Positions 54,276-62,017 of a stretch of DNA of 64,000 bases are shown here, in pieces. A program made the translations under genes and the position numbers. The notes under the pieces were generated by a model. It had not been told where the DNA came from, did no database searches, and saw only the letters and a list, made by a program, of their open reading frames with translations. The stretch comes from Ancylothrix sp. D3o (lineage in GTDB: Bacteria; Cyanobacteriota; Cyanobacteriia; Cyanobacteriales; Oscillatoriaceae), in NCBI RefSeq assembly GCF_025370775.1, contig NZ_JAMXEX010000014.1, positions 62,001 through 126,000 on the forward strand, given 5' to 3'. Position 1 is the first letter of the stretch; each line of letters starts with the position of its first letter.

Positions 54276-54440
54276 TTGGTCATTGGTCATTGGTCATTAG
54301 CAAAAACAAATAATTAGTGGCGCGGGCAACATGAGCCGCGATTGCCGATTGCTGCGATTATTGCGATTGGCGCGCATCTGTCCCAGATGCGCCACTCAGG
54401 CATCGCAACTGTTGACAAATGACAAATGACAAATGACAAA
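54276..54440. repeat. Heptamer tandem repeats and hairpin upstream of sdhA
   Basis: Three TTGGTCA units (54276-54297) and four TGACAAA units (54413-54440), both typical cyanobacterial short tandem repeats, flank a compact palindrome: GCGCATCTG-TCC-CAGATGCGC (54372-54392), itself inside a GTGGCGC...GCGCCAC pair (54316 and 54389). No gene is supported here. Confidence 0.8.
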
Positions 54441-54441
54441 A

Positions 54442-54750
54442 TCAGCTTGTCGCTTGTAGAGTTTGCTGGCTGGAGACGTTGCCCACCGGCTCAGGGACTG
54501 TGGCGGTTTCGACCGGCTCAAATTGGATATGATTAAGCAGGGTGGTAACGAAGGCAAACAGTAAAAAGGGCAGGGAAAGGACGAGGATGAGTCCAACGGT
54601 TGCTAGGGCGTAAATTTGGCGGGTGGTGCTCCACAGCGCAAGAGCAGACGCGAGGCTGAGGAATATGACGATTAACCAAATGATGATTTGACCGTAGATA
54701 TCTCCAAAAGTGAGCGTGCAGACTAAACGGTATCCATTGTCGTTTTTCAT
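54442..54750 (-). CDS. Small membrane protein of unknown function
   Basis: A 102-residue protein with two strong transmembrane helices (about 21-41 and 47-70), a short N terminus and a roughly 30-residue polar C-terminal tail rich in Val, Pro and Gln. No family recognised. GAGGGACA lies just before the ATG on the minus strand. The gene is in the same direction as sdhA but separated from it by the heptamer-repeat region. Confidence 0.6.
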   Translation of the reverse strand: MKNDNGYRLVCTLTFGDIYGQIIIWLIVIFLSLASALALWSTTRQIYALATVGLILVLSLPFLLFAFVTTLLNHIQFEPVETATVPEPVGNVSSQQTLQATS

Positions 54751-54997
54751 ATTGTCCCTCTCATCATGGATTCTTTTAAAGTTCTAGTTTAAGCCGGGAA
54801 TTTGGGGTTGGCTGTTTTATAAAGATTTTTCAAGCGTATTGTAATATGCCTTTACAATTTTTCGGAGTTTTTAATCTGGCGGTTGGCCGGCTTGTTTGAG
54901 TATGCTGTTTTATGCTGGTGATAAGAAAGGCAGGCCGGTTGATGGCTGATAAATACACTAAAATTTAAACATTGCTCAATAAAATTGCGGTGAGTTT

Positions 54998-55780
54998 ATG
55001 GTTTCTCAACTTGAATCGCTCACAAATTCAGAAATTATTTATCCCGAATCTGATGGACAACCAATGGCAAATAATACCGAACAATTCCGCTGGATAGTTG
55101 TAATCGAGCAAAATTTGGAATGGTTATATGCGGATGATCCGAATGTGTTTGTAGCGGCAGATTTGTTTTGGTATCCGGTGCAAGGAAAACAGAATATTGT
55201 CAATGCGCCTGATGTGTTCGTGGCATTTGGCCGGCAAAAAGGAAAACGAGGTTCTTATCAACAATGGAATGAAGGAGGAGTTGCGCCGCAGGTAGTTTTT
55301 GAAATTTTGTCTCCGAGTAATTCTCTGGATGAAATGGACAGGAAGTTGTTGTTTTATGAGCGTTATGGAGTTGAGGAGTATTACATTTATAATCCTGAAA
55401 ATAACCAACTTCGCGGGTGGTTGCGAGATGAGGATGGTTTGCAGGTAATTGCTTCGATTGCCGGTTGGGTGAGTCCAAGAATGGGGATTCGTTTTGAGTT
55501 GTCAACTGAAAAATTAGATATTTTTCGTCCAGATGGCAATCAGTTTTTTTCTTATGTTGAAACCTGCCAATTATTAGAAGAAGAACAGCAGCGAACAGAA
55601 GCAGAACGCCAACGCGCTGAAACAGAACGCCAACGCGCTGAAACAGAACGCCAACGCGCTGAAACAGAACGCCAACGCGCTGAGGAGGCCGAAAATTCTT
55701 TACAAGAAGAACGGCGCCGGTCGCAACTTTTAGCAGAACGTTTGCGGCAGATGGGAATTAACCCTGATGAAATTGGGTAA
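54998..55780 (+). CDS. Uma2-family protein with C-terminal heptad-repeat coiled coil
   Basis: A 260-residue protein. The Uma2 nuclease-fold core (about 15-180) shows P-D-V-F-V-A-F-G, V-F-E-I-L-S-P-S-N-S and Y-G-V-E-E-Y-Y-I-Y. Residues about 195-245 are a charged coiled coil built from tandem E-R-Q-R-A-E-T heptads, encoded by perfect 21-bp DNA repeats (55601-55684). Such tails are frequent in cyanobacterial Uma2 proteins and vary in repeat number. The last 16 codons are copied, without the rest of the gene, at 56544-56592. Confidence 0.87.
   Translation: MVSQLESLTNSEIIYPESDGQPMANNTEQFRWIVVIEQNLEWLYADDPNVFVAADLFWYPVQGKQNIVNAPDVFVAFGRQKGKRGSYQQWNEGGVAPQVVFEILSPSNSLDEMDRKLLFYERYGVEEYYIYNPENNQLRGWLRDEDGLQVIASIAGWVSPRMGIRFELSTEKLDIFRPDGNQFFSYVETCQLLEEEQQRTEAERQRAETERQRAETERQRAETERQRAEEAENSLQEERRRSQLLAERLRQMGINPDEIG
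55601..55684 (+). repeat. Four tandem 21-bp repeats inside the Uma2 gene
   Basis: Unit CAGAACGCCAACGCGCTGAA plus one base, in frame, four near-perfect copies encoding E-R-Q-R-A-E-T heptads. Copy number should be prone to slippage, always in steps of seven residues. Confidence 0.9.
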
Positions 55781-55788
55781 TATTAAGA

Positions 55789-55817
55789 AAGCCGATTTGT
55801 TTGATCGGCTTTTTTTT
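55789..55817 (+). terminator. Terminator of the coiled-coil Uma2 gene
   Basis: AAGCCGAT (55789-55796) pairs with ATCGGCTT (55804-55811) across a 7-base loop and is followed by T residues. Confidence 0.8.
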
Positions 55818-55884
55818 GCTCAGCAACAAGAAACCTATCAATTTTGTTATAATTTCATTTAATTTGAGAAAGCGCAGGGAAATT

Positions 55885-56520
55885 ATGACAGCCACTTTAA
55901 TAGAAAAACCGGCTCAGGGAGTGGTGCTAAAAAATATTAGCTGGCAGACTTATGAATCTTTGTTACAAGATTTAGCAGAACAGCCAGGAGTTCGCTTGAC
56001 TTATGACCGAGGAACTTTAGAAATTATGACACCTTTAGCACCGCACGAAAAGTACAGCGAACTGTTAGGGAATTTTGTAGAAGTTGTAACGGATGAATTA
56101 AATCAAGAAATTTGCAGCTTGGGTTCCCTGACTTGTAAACGGGAAGACTTAGCGCGGGGTTTAGAACCAGATAAATGTTTTTATATCAAAAATGAGGATC
56201 TTGTTTGGAATAAAGAACAAATTGATTTTAATCAAGATCCACCGCCAGATTTAGCGATAGAGATAGATATAACAAGCAGTTCTATTGACCGGCTGACATT
56301 GTATGCAAGTTTAGGGGTGCCGGAAGTGTGGCGATATGACGGTACTCGTTTAATAATTTATCAATTAGAAGAAAATGGATATGTAGAGGCGGATGTTTCT
56401 CGGACTTTTCCTTTTTTGCCGCAAACTGAGATTATGCGGTTTTTGGACTTGAGGAAAACGACAAAAGAAAAGGCATTGTTGCGGTTATTTCGCCGGTGGG
56501 TGAAAAGTCAAATTGAATAG
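55885..56520 (+). CDS. Uma2-family protein, tandem copy 1
   Basis: A 211-residue Uma2 protein. ATG 55885 is used because GCAGGGAAATT precedes it; the longer frame from 55801 runs through the terminator of the previous gene. Core motifs: T-Y-D-R-G-T-L-E-I-M-T-P-L-A-P-H-E, E-P-D-K-C-F-Y-I and D-L-A-I-E-I-D-I-T, giving the presumed nuclease-fold acidic residues. It is about 70-75 percent identical by eye to copy 2, with the N-terminal 60 residues nearly unchanged. Confidence 0.87.
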   Translation: MTATLIEKPAQGVVLKNISWQTYESLLQDLAEQPGVRLTYDRGTLEIMTPLAPHEKYSELLGNFVEVVTDELNQEICSLGSLTCKREDLARGLEPDKCFYIKNEDLVWNKEQIDFNQDPPPDLAIEIDITSSSIDRLTLYASLGVPEVWRYDGTRLIIYQLEENGYVEADVSRTFPFLPQTEIMRFLDLRKTTKEKALLRLFRRWVKSQIE

Positions 56521-56543
56521 GAAAATGGCCAAGAATATTGCCA

Positions 56544-56592
56544 GGCAGAACGTTTGCGGAAGATGGGAATTAACCCTGATGAAATTGGGTAA
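56544..56592 (+). pseudogene. 3'-end remnant of the coiled-coil Uma2 gene
   Basis: Nearly identical to 55732-55780, the last 16 codons and stop of the gene at 54998. It has no start and no upstream part, so it is debris of the tandem duplication. Confidence 0.85.
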
Positions 56593-56600
56593 TATTAAGA

Positions 56601-56629
56601 AAGCCGGTTTGTTTGATCGGCTTTTTTTA
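56601..56629 (+). terminator. Duplicated terminator after Uma2 copy 1
   Basis: AAGCCGGT and ATCGGCTT across a 7-base loop followed by seven T; it is the second copy of the hairpin at 55789, with one base change converting A-T to a G-T wobble pair. Confidence 0.75.
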
Positions 56630-56696
56630 GATTAGCTACAAGAAACCTATAAATTTTGTTATAATCTCATCTAATTTGAGAAAGCGCAGGGAAATT

Positions 56697-57332
56697 ATGA
56701 CAGCCACTTTAATTGAAAAACCGGCTCAGGGAGTGGTACTAAAAAATATTAGCTGGCAGACTTATGAATCTTTGTTAAAAGATTTAGCAGAACAGCCAGG
56801 AGTTCGCTTGACTTATGATCGAGGAACTTTAGAAATTATGACACCTTTAGCACCGCACGAAAGCAGCAAGAAAATTTTAGGGCGTTTTGTGGAAACTGTC
56901 ACTGAGGAATTAGATATTGAAATTCGCAGCTTGGGTTCTTTAACTTGCCGGCGTGAGGATTTGGAGAGGGGTTTAGAACCGGATCAGTGCTATTATATTG
57001 ACAATGAGTCAGTTGTCCGCAATGTAGAGCAAATCAATTTTAATCAAGATCCACCGCCAGATTTAGTGATTGAAATTGATATTACAAGCAGTTCGATTAA
57101 CCGTATGGAATTGTATGCAGCTTTGGGGGTGTCCGAGGTTTGGCGTTATGACGAGTCGCGGCTAGTGTTTTATCAATTGCAGGGGGAAGAATATGTAGAG
57201 TGTGAAGTGTCTCCAAAATTTCCATTTTTAAGGCCGGTGGAGGTTATACGCTTTTTGGAAATGCAAAAAGAGGTGGGAGAGACATCGATGATTAAAGCAT
57301 TTCGCCGGTGGGTGAAAAGTCAAATTGAATAA
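56697..57332 (+). CDS. Uma2-family protein, tandem copy 2
   Basis: A 211-residue paralogue of the preceding gene. ATG 56697 has the same GCAGGGAAATT leader. The N terminus up to P-L-A-P-H-E and the C-terminal F-R-R-W-V-K-S-Q-I-E are almost identical to copy 1. The middle has drifted (HESSKKILGRF versus HEKYSELLGNF) while keeping E-P-D-Q-C-Y-Y-I and D-L-V-I-E-I-D-I-T, which suggests selection on the core. Confidence 0.87.
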   Translation: MTATLIEKPAQGVVLKNISWQTYESLLKDLAEQPGVRLTYDRGTLEIMTPLAPHESSKKILGRFVETVTEELDIEIRSLGSLTCRREDLERGLEPDQCYYIDNESVVRNVEQINFNQDPPPDLVIEIDITSSSINRMELYAALGVSEVWRYDESRLVFYQLQGEEYVECEVSPKFPFLRPVEVIRFLEMQKEVGETSMIKAFRRWVKSQIE

Positions 57333-57451
57333 ATAGATGGGAAAGAAGAGGTTTCTCTGCAACATCTTGAACTTCAATTAAAAAGCCACAAAGAAAGCCG
57401 GTTTCTTGCCTCGACGTAGGTAAGTTTTGTTGGTTATCACAATATAAAAAG

Positions 57452-57480
57452 CGCATCACCTGAGTAAGTGATGCGACTAG
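57452..57480 (-). terminator. Terminator of the DUF2690-like gene
   Basis: CGCATCAC (57452-57459) pairs with GTGATGCG (57468-57475). On the minus strand the stem is followed by CTTTTTATATT, 40 bases after the stop codon at 57517. Confidence 0.75.
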
Positions 57481-57516
57481 CAACCTTCGCTAATTTTTTC
57501 AAGATGTCTAATTTAT

Positions 57517-57951
57517 TTATACGAGGCTTGTACAGACTTCTTTACCATCAGAAAACCTAGCGCAAGCTCGGAATTTTTGCCGATAGTTCATCATATCTCC
57601 ATAACTCCATCCGTCTATTTCAGTTTTGTACTCGTTATAAGTGCGTCCTTGTTCATTCTTGAGATACAAAACAGTATTCACTGGAACATCTGCTTTAACC
57701 CAATTTGCTTTACAGTTTTCTGATTTCCGCAGTTCAACGATAATTTCCCGTCGTTCCTGACGTCGAGTTGTATAATTTCCCCCTGATGTTCTTGTCAACG
57801 TTTCTGAATCTTGGTTACATCCTCGTGTAACTGGATCTTGCCCATCTTGCGCTTGAACCACCGGCACCGAAGCCAAAAATATAGTCAACATAGCTGTTAA
57901 AACAGCAACCGTACCACCTAAACCAGCAAATTTTGAACCTTTGAGCGACAT
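57517..57951 (-). CDS. Secreted DUF2690-like protein
   Basis: A 144-residue protein with a signal peptide (MSLKGSK, then a hydrophobic stretch to about residue 33, cleavage near VQAQ). ATG 57951 is preferred over 57969: GGAGAAG lies just upstream. The mature part has the DUF2690 look: E-L-R-K-S-E-N-C-K-A-N-W-V, with a Cys pair and a Y-x-N-E-Y segment. DUF2690 is best known from actinobacteria and has no assigned function. It lies downstream of the CHAP gene in the same direction with a 72-base gap, so both may be exported together. Confidence 0.7.
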   Translation of the reverse strand: MSLKGSKFAGLGGTVAVLTAMLTIFLASVPVVQAQDGQDPVTRGCNQDSETLTRTSGGNYTTRRQERREIIVELRKSENCKANWVKADVPVNTVLYLKNEQGRTYNEYKTEIDGWSYGDMMNYRQKFRACARFSDGKEVCTSLV

Positions 57952-58023
57952 AATTCTTCTCCGTGTCAAATGTAATTTTCTGGAAAGCTTTAAAGGCTGA
58001 GCCTCTATTTTTCGCTAAACTTA

Positions 58024-58482
58024 TTAAAGCTGTACGCCAAAGTTCAAAGACCAAAAAGATATATCGCTACGGCCTTTAACACTTGTTCCAAAAGGAGTAA
58101 CTCGAACATTGGAACACCCTTTTTCGCTAAAAAACGGACTCCCCATATACTGATTAGCTCCTCGTACAGTTATGGTATTATCAGCTTTAACTTCTTCTAC
58201 TATTCCAACATGGCCGAAGCTGCTATCAGCCCCACGAAAAGACCGTTCCATGACTACAATTGCACCTGGCTTAGGACTGTCTAATTGAATGAATCCCCTC
58301 TTTTGCAAAAAACCATCATTCCAGTCTGCTGCATCAGGAAAACCTGTTAAATTGAAACGATTTGCCACATAATTTGTACACTGACATTTGCCCTGAGCAA
58401 GGCTACTACTTGGCGTGAATAACTGAATGCTGGCTATGCTTCCAAGTAGCACCGCAATTGAACCAAAGCACAATTTCTTCAT
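58024..58482 (-). CDS. Secreted CHAP-domain amidase/peptidase
   Basis: A 152-residue protein: signal peptide (1-30, SSSLAQ-G), then a CHAP domain of the NlpC/P60 superfamily. Catalytic Cys35 is in C-T-N-Y-V-A and the His in F-G-H-V-G-I-V-E. PGAIVVM and the FWSLNF end are typical. CHAP domains cut peptidoglycan amide bonds or other gamma-glutamyl-type links; with no cell-wall binding domain the target is uncertain. A lone small secreted CHAP next to a secreted DUF2690-like protein could be an envelope pair. Divergent from the STAND gene at 58700. Confidence 0.85.
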   Translation of the reverse strand: MKKLCFGSIAVLLGSIASIQLFTPSSSLAQGKCQCTNYVANRFNLTGFPDAADWNDGFLQKRGFIQLDSPKPGAIVVMERSFRGADSSFGHVGIVEEVKADNTITVRGANQYMGSPFFSEKGCSNVRVTPFGTSVKGRSDISFWSLNFGVQL

Positions 58483-58556
58483 AGCATCTATCTAAGGAGT
58501 TAATTATCTTATAAAACTTTTTATTTGATACAGTCAACTATACATAAAGCTTTTAC

Positions 58557-58649
58557 GGCTCACCATTTGGCTCAACAAAAAAGGCTCATCTGTCTACTCA
58601 AAGCGCACTTTTTGGCTCATTTATCTCAATTAGCTCATTGTTCGGCTCT
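58557..58649 (+). promoter_or_regulatory. GGCTCA direct repeats upstream of the STAND gene
   Basis: GGCTCA at about 58557, 58569, 58583 and 58614, a variant AGCTCA at 58632 and GGCTCT at 58644, all on the same strand, within 93 bases. An inverted TGAGCT follows at 58656, touching the -10 box. These look like iterated operator half sites. Confidence 0.7.
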
Positions 58650-58666
58650 GCAACCTGAGCTATAAT
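58638..58666 (+). promoter_or_regulatory. Sigma-70-type promoter of the STAND gene
   Basis: TTGTTC (58638-58643), a 17-base spacer and a perfect TATAAT (58661-58666), 34 bases before the ATG. It overlaps the last GGCTCA-type repeats. Confidence 0.7.
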
Positions 58667-58699
58667 TCAACTTGATTACAAATATGGTATGGGAAAAAA

Positions 58700-60349
58700 A
58701 TGGCCGGCTTACTAAGAGCATCCGAAGAAGGTCTAAAAATCGTCAATCTAGCCAGAAGAAACCCCGGTTGGAACAAAGCAGATGAACTTTGGTGTCAAGC
58801 CGCCCTCACTTCAAAAGCAACCTTAAAAAGATTTTGGGCAAAAAAGCCAATTCGACGCGAAACATTTATTGATATTTGCAAAGCTGTAGGAATTAATAAC
58901 TGGGAAGATATTATTGAGCGTAAAGACATCCAACAAACCGAACCACTTTTAGCCGCCGCCATCGCAGATTTACCTGTAGTTTGTGAAAAAAACACCGGCT
59001 TCCCACTGCCAGAAAACTTACCCCCCGTGAGAAACTGGGTAAACCGCACAAAACAACTCGAAACCCTAAAAACATACATACTAAATTCAACAATCACCGG
59101 CCTTTCAATTGTGGGATTACCCGGCACCGGCAAAACCACCCTCGCCAGTCAAATTATCCGCCAACTCCACACAGAAAACACCCCATTCCTAGCAGCAGCA
59201 TGGCAAACTTTACAAACCGGCACCCATCAACCTCCCCCATTTAACCGCATCATTAATTCCCTCCTTTTTTCCCTCTCCAATGGCGAAGTCACAACAAGCG
59301 ACATCCCAGACAATGACTATTACCAAAAAACCGAAAAACTCATAAAAATTATTCAAAAAAAACCTTGCTTAATAGTATTCGATAGCGTCGAAATACTCCT
59401 GAAAACCGGCCACCCCCAAACCGCCGGCTACTTTTCCCAAACCTCCACAGAATACGCCTGGTTATTTAAACAACTCTTAGAAACCGAACATCAAAGCAAA
59501 ATTTTATTCACCAGTCAGGAAAGCTTGGCAGAATTGCCTCCAATTGTTACCCGTGAAATCGTATTAAATGGACTCGAAGAAGAGGCTGGTGTTAAGTTAT
59601 TGCAAACTTTTAACCTAACAGCAACCCCAGAAGAACTCACACAATTAACCCAACGCTATCAAGGACACCCAAAAGCCTTACAACTCATCGCCGGCTTAAT
59701 TAGAGATGATGACGAATATCACGGAAACATCGCCAAGTTTTTACAAAATAGAGACTGGTTACTCATTCAAGAAATAGAAAATTTCCTTGATCAAATTATC
59801 CACCGGCTGAGTGAAATAGAGTTAACTTGCCTCAGTCGAATTTCCGTTTATCAAACCTCAGAATACCCTCTAAATTACACCGGCATTATCGCTCAAATGC
59901 CAGAAATTAGCCGTTATGAACTCAAAGAAAACATCCTCCGTGCCCTCAAGCGTCGGCAACTACTTTATTATTATCCAAAACAAGAATCCTACCGGCTTCC
60001 TCCCCTCATCCAAGAAAAAGCTTATCAAATATTATCTCAAAATCCAGAAAATCTCCGCACAGCACACCGCTGCGCTTACCATTACTTTTTAAACCTTCCT
60101 CTCAAACCAGAAACCGAATGGCAAACAATAGAAGATATTAAACCCCTCATCCACGCCCATTATCACGCTTATCAAGCACAAAATTGCCAAGAAGCCGCAC
60201 AAATAATATCAAGAATCTATGAGTATTTGAGCAGTTGGGGTTATGAATTCGATCAAAACTGGACTTATTTATTAACAAAAACTCCCCAAAGAATCGCTAG
60301 GGATGAACAAACCCAGCAAATGCTTTGCGGAACTCCACCAGAGTTGTAG
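58700..60349 (+). CDS. STAND (NB-ARC) ATPase with N-terminal HTH-like domain, short C terminus
   Basis: A 549-residue protein. Residues 1-75 form a helical HTH-like domain (WCQAALTSKATLKRFWAKKP, then RETFIDICKAVGI) seen in cyanobacterial NB-ARC proteins. The P-loop GLPGTGKTTL (K145) is followed by Walker B C-L-I-V-F-D-S-V near residue 230 and a winged-helix region (about 370-450). Only about 80 helical residues follow, ending before any WD40 or long TPR sensor. It may be a naturally short version or a truncated one. Strong promoter and GGCTCA repeats lie upstream. STAND proteins act as sensor switches, including in immunity; the role here is unknown. Confidence 0.82.
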   Translation: MAGLLRASEEGLKIVNLARRNPGWNKADELWCQAALTSKATLKRFWAKKPIRRETFIDICKAVGINNWEDIIERKDIQQTEPLLAAAIADLPVVCEKNTGFPLPENLPPVRNWVNRTKQLETLKTYILNSTITGLSIVGLPGTGKTTLASQIIRQLHTENTPFLAAAWQTLQTGTHQPPPFNRIINSLLFSLSNGEVTTSDIPDNDYYQKTEKLIKIIQKKPCLIVFDSVEILLKTGHPQTAGYFSQTSTEYAWLFKQLLETEHQSKILFTSQESLAELPPIVTREIVLNGLEEEAGVKLLQTFNLTATPEELTQLTQRYQGHPKALQLIAGLIRDDDEYHGNIAKFLQNRDWLLIQEIENFLDQIIHRLSEIELTCLSRISVYQTSEYPLNYTGIIAQMPEISRYELKENILRALKRRQLLYYYPKQESYRLPPLIQEKAYQILSQNPENLRTAHRCAYHYFLNLPLKPETEWQTIEDIKPLIHAHYHAYQAQNCQEAAQIISRIYEYLSSWGYEFDQNWTYLLTKTPQRIARDEQTQQMLCGTPPEL

Positions 60350-60446
60350 AGATTGCTTTATTTTATTTGTTACAAAAATTGATAATTGACTGAGAACGAC
60401 TTTACCGGCAACCTCTTCAAAAAAACCGGCCCCTTTCCCTAAAAAC

Positions 60447-60460
60447 TTGACTTAAATCAA
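60447..60460. promoter_or_regulatory. FNR/DNR/NNR-like operator
   Basis: TTGACTTAAATCAA matches the CRP-FNR family consensus TTGAT-N4-ATCAA with one change (C for T). It lies 62 bases before the methyltransferase ATG and at the head of a set of genes that ends in a nitric oxide reductase, the classic regulon of DNR/NNR-type NO sensors. Confidence 0.6.
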
Positions 60461-60521
60461 AGACAATCCCAAAAATATCTGCCACCCTAGAAATATATCA
60501 AACAAACGTTAGGAGTTGGCA

Positions 60522-61298
60522 ATGAATAACCCAACGGTGAACTTAGAAAAAGCCGGTGGTCATCAAGTGCTCGCCGCCGCCGGCAAAACAATTTTAAGAC
60601 CAGGCGGACGCACCGGCACCGAACAATTATTCCGCTGGGCAGATTTCAAAGCCGGTGACACCGTATTAGAATTAGCCTCTAGTTTTGGATATAGTGCCAT
60701 CGCCCTAGCACAACGCTTTAATGTACAGGTTGTAGGAGTAGAAAAAAACCCCGAAAGCGTCGCCAGAGCCAGAGCAAATATACAAGCAGCCGGCTTACAA
60801 AATCAAGTGCAAATCATCGAAGGAGACATCTTTGATTTAGACGCCCTAAACCAGAAATTTGACTGGGTTTTTGCCGAAGCAATATTATCAATGCAATCAG
60901 CACCCGGAAAAGCCAAAATATTAGAACAAATTCGCAATTGTTTAAAACCCGGAGGCAAATTTCTTTCCCACGAACTGCTCGCCCAAAACCACGAAGAAGA
61001 AATCCGCCAAGAATTAGGGCCCCTCGCCCACACCAACACCACGCCGATTTCTGAAAACAACTGGAGGGCACTTTATGAACAAACCGGCCTCAAAGTAGAA
61101 CAACATAAAACCGGCCCCATCGCCTTACTAAATCTTCCTCAAAACATCAAAGACGAAGGCATCTTACCCACCCTAAAAATTGTGTGGAACGTCCTAACAA
61201 AACCAGTTATCCGCAAACGAGTTCTCACGATGCGGCGCGTTTTCAAAAAGTATCAAAACGATTTAGGCTACATTGTCTTATGTGCCGTTGCTGAATAA
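60522..61298 (+). CDS. SAM-dependent methyltransferase of the NO-reductase locus
   Basis: A 258-residue class I methyltransferase. ATG 60522 has AGGAG 6 bases upstream, which rules out TTG 60516. Motif I is V-L-E-L-A-S-S-F-G-Y-S near 45, with V-E-K-N-P closing beta-2 and CLKPGGKFLSHEL later. The substrate is unknown. The cupin gene follows after 31 bases with its own ribosome site, and the nitric oxide reductase lies 400 bases further on. Possible control by the FNR/DNR-like box at 60447. Confidence 0.82.
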   Translation: MNNPTVNLEKAGGHQVLAAAGKTILRPGGRTGTEQLFRWADFKAGDTVLELASSFGYSAIALAQRFNVQVVGVEKNPESVARARANIQAAGLQNQVQIIEGDIFDLDALNQKFDWVFAEAILSMQSAPGKAKILEQIRNCLKPGGKFLSHELLAQNHEEEIRQELGPLAHTNTTPISENNWRALYEQTGLKVEQHKTGPIALLNLPQNIKDEGILPTLKIVWNVLTKPVIRKRVLTMRRVFKKYQNDLGYIVLCAVAE

Positions 61299-61329
61299 AG
61301 TTTTTATCAAATTTTCAAAGGAGTTAACC

Positions 61330-61680
61330 ATGACTGCTAAAACCCTAGAATCCGGTTCATTAACTCTCAACTTAAACGAACAAATAGAATATCCCACAGG
61401 CGGAGTATTAAGCAAAGTAATTGCCAAAACCTCTAACTGCCAATACACCCTATTTTGCCTAGCCGCCGGCACCGATATTTCTGAACATACCGCCGCCCGA
61501 AATGCCACAGTCCACGTCATAGAAGGCCGAGGAATATTCACCTTAGAAGGCCAAGAAATCGCCCTAGAACCCGGTGTTTTTATCTTCATGCCGGCCCACG
61601 CCCCCCACGCCCTCAAAGCCCAAGAAAACCTAGCATTCTTGCTCACGCTTTCTGACAACACACCCGCTGTTAATTCGTAG
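61330..61680 (+). CDS. Small cupin-domain protein
   Basis: A 116-residue single-domain cupin. ATG 61330 is used: AAAGGAG lies before it, and the longer frame from 61273 overlaps the methyltransferase. Cupin motif 1 is seen as E-H-T-A-A-R-N-A-T-V-H-V-I-E-G-R-G and motif 2 as P-A-H-A-P-H-A, giving one Glu and four His (in EHT, VHV, AHA and PHA) that could form a metal site. Small cupins with this layout commonly neighbour NO-detoxification genes; enzymatic or sensory role unknown. Confidence 0.82.
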   Translation: MTAKTLESGSLTLNLNEQIEYPTGGVLSKVIAKTSNCQYTLFCLAAGTDISEHTAARNATVHVIEGRGIFTLEGQEIALEPGVFIFMPAHAPHALKAQENLAFLLTLSDNTPAVNS

Positions 61681-61825
61681 CTATTTCTGCTGGAAAATAC
61701 CCATGCAAATCTTCCTTGTTTGGAAAAATTTTAGGCAATTTTATTGAATTAACTTTTATAGGGGGTTTAGCTAAGCATTTCTCAAATCGACAGCTACCAA
61801 CTACCTATAAAAAAATTTACCCCAT

Positions 61826-61862
61826 AGCTACCGGCCAAAAAAAGCGCCTCGGTAGCTTTTAT
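61826..61862 (+). terminator. Terminator downstream of the cupin gene
   Basis: AGCTACCG (61826-61833) and CGGTAGCT (61850-61857) form an 8-bp stem, followed by TTTATTG. It would separate the methyltransferase-cupin transcript from norB. Confidence 0.65.
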
Positions 61863-62002
61863 TGTCCTAAAAAAAATCTTACCAACCTCAGCATTTTTAA
61901 CACAAAACTGAAAATTTTATCAGCCAAAAATGAATAAAATCTTAAGAAATGTTGAAAAGCCACACAAAAGCTTTTGAAATAGCTACTAATAAGTTGATGG
62001 GG

Positions 62003-62017
62003 CTGCAAATCATGCAG
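62003..62017. promoter_or_regulatory. CTGCA-N5-TGCAG palindrome upstream of norB
   Basis: A perfect 5-bp inverted repeat with a 5-base centre, 63 bases before the ATG of the NO reductase, a position suited to an operator. It does not match the FNR/DNR consensus. Confidence 0.35.

Larger units (their letters stand above)
55732..57332 (+). repeat. 812-bp tandem duplication (55732-56520 and 56544-57332)
   Basis: Equivalent points are offset by 812 bases: TTTGCGG at 55741 and 56553, ATG at 55885 and 56697, stops at 56520 and 57332. The unit holds the 3' end of the coiled-coil Uma2 gene, its terminator and one complete Uma2 gene. Confidence 0.85.

Noticed and set aside
54276-54440. Possible small CRISPR remnant (short direct repeats)
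   Set aside because: Seven-base units without spacers and with an internal hairpin fit cyanobacterial heptamer repeats.
55601-55684. Possible CRISPR-like array (regular 21-bp repeats)
   Set aside because: No spacers; the repeats are contiguous, in frame and encode a coiled coil.
55801-55884. 28-residue N-terminal extension of Uma2 copy 1
   Set aside because: It runs through the terminator of the preceding gene and is not conserved as a start in copy 2; ATG 55885 has the shared leader.
61716-61937. Plus-strand frame of 73 codons before norB
   Set aside because: It crosses the hairpin terminator at 61826, has no ribosome site and looks like random sequence.
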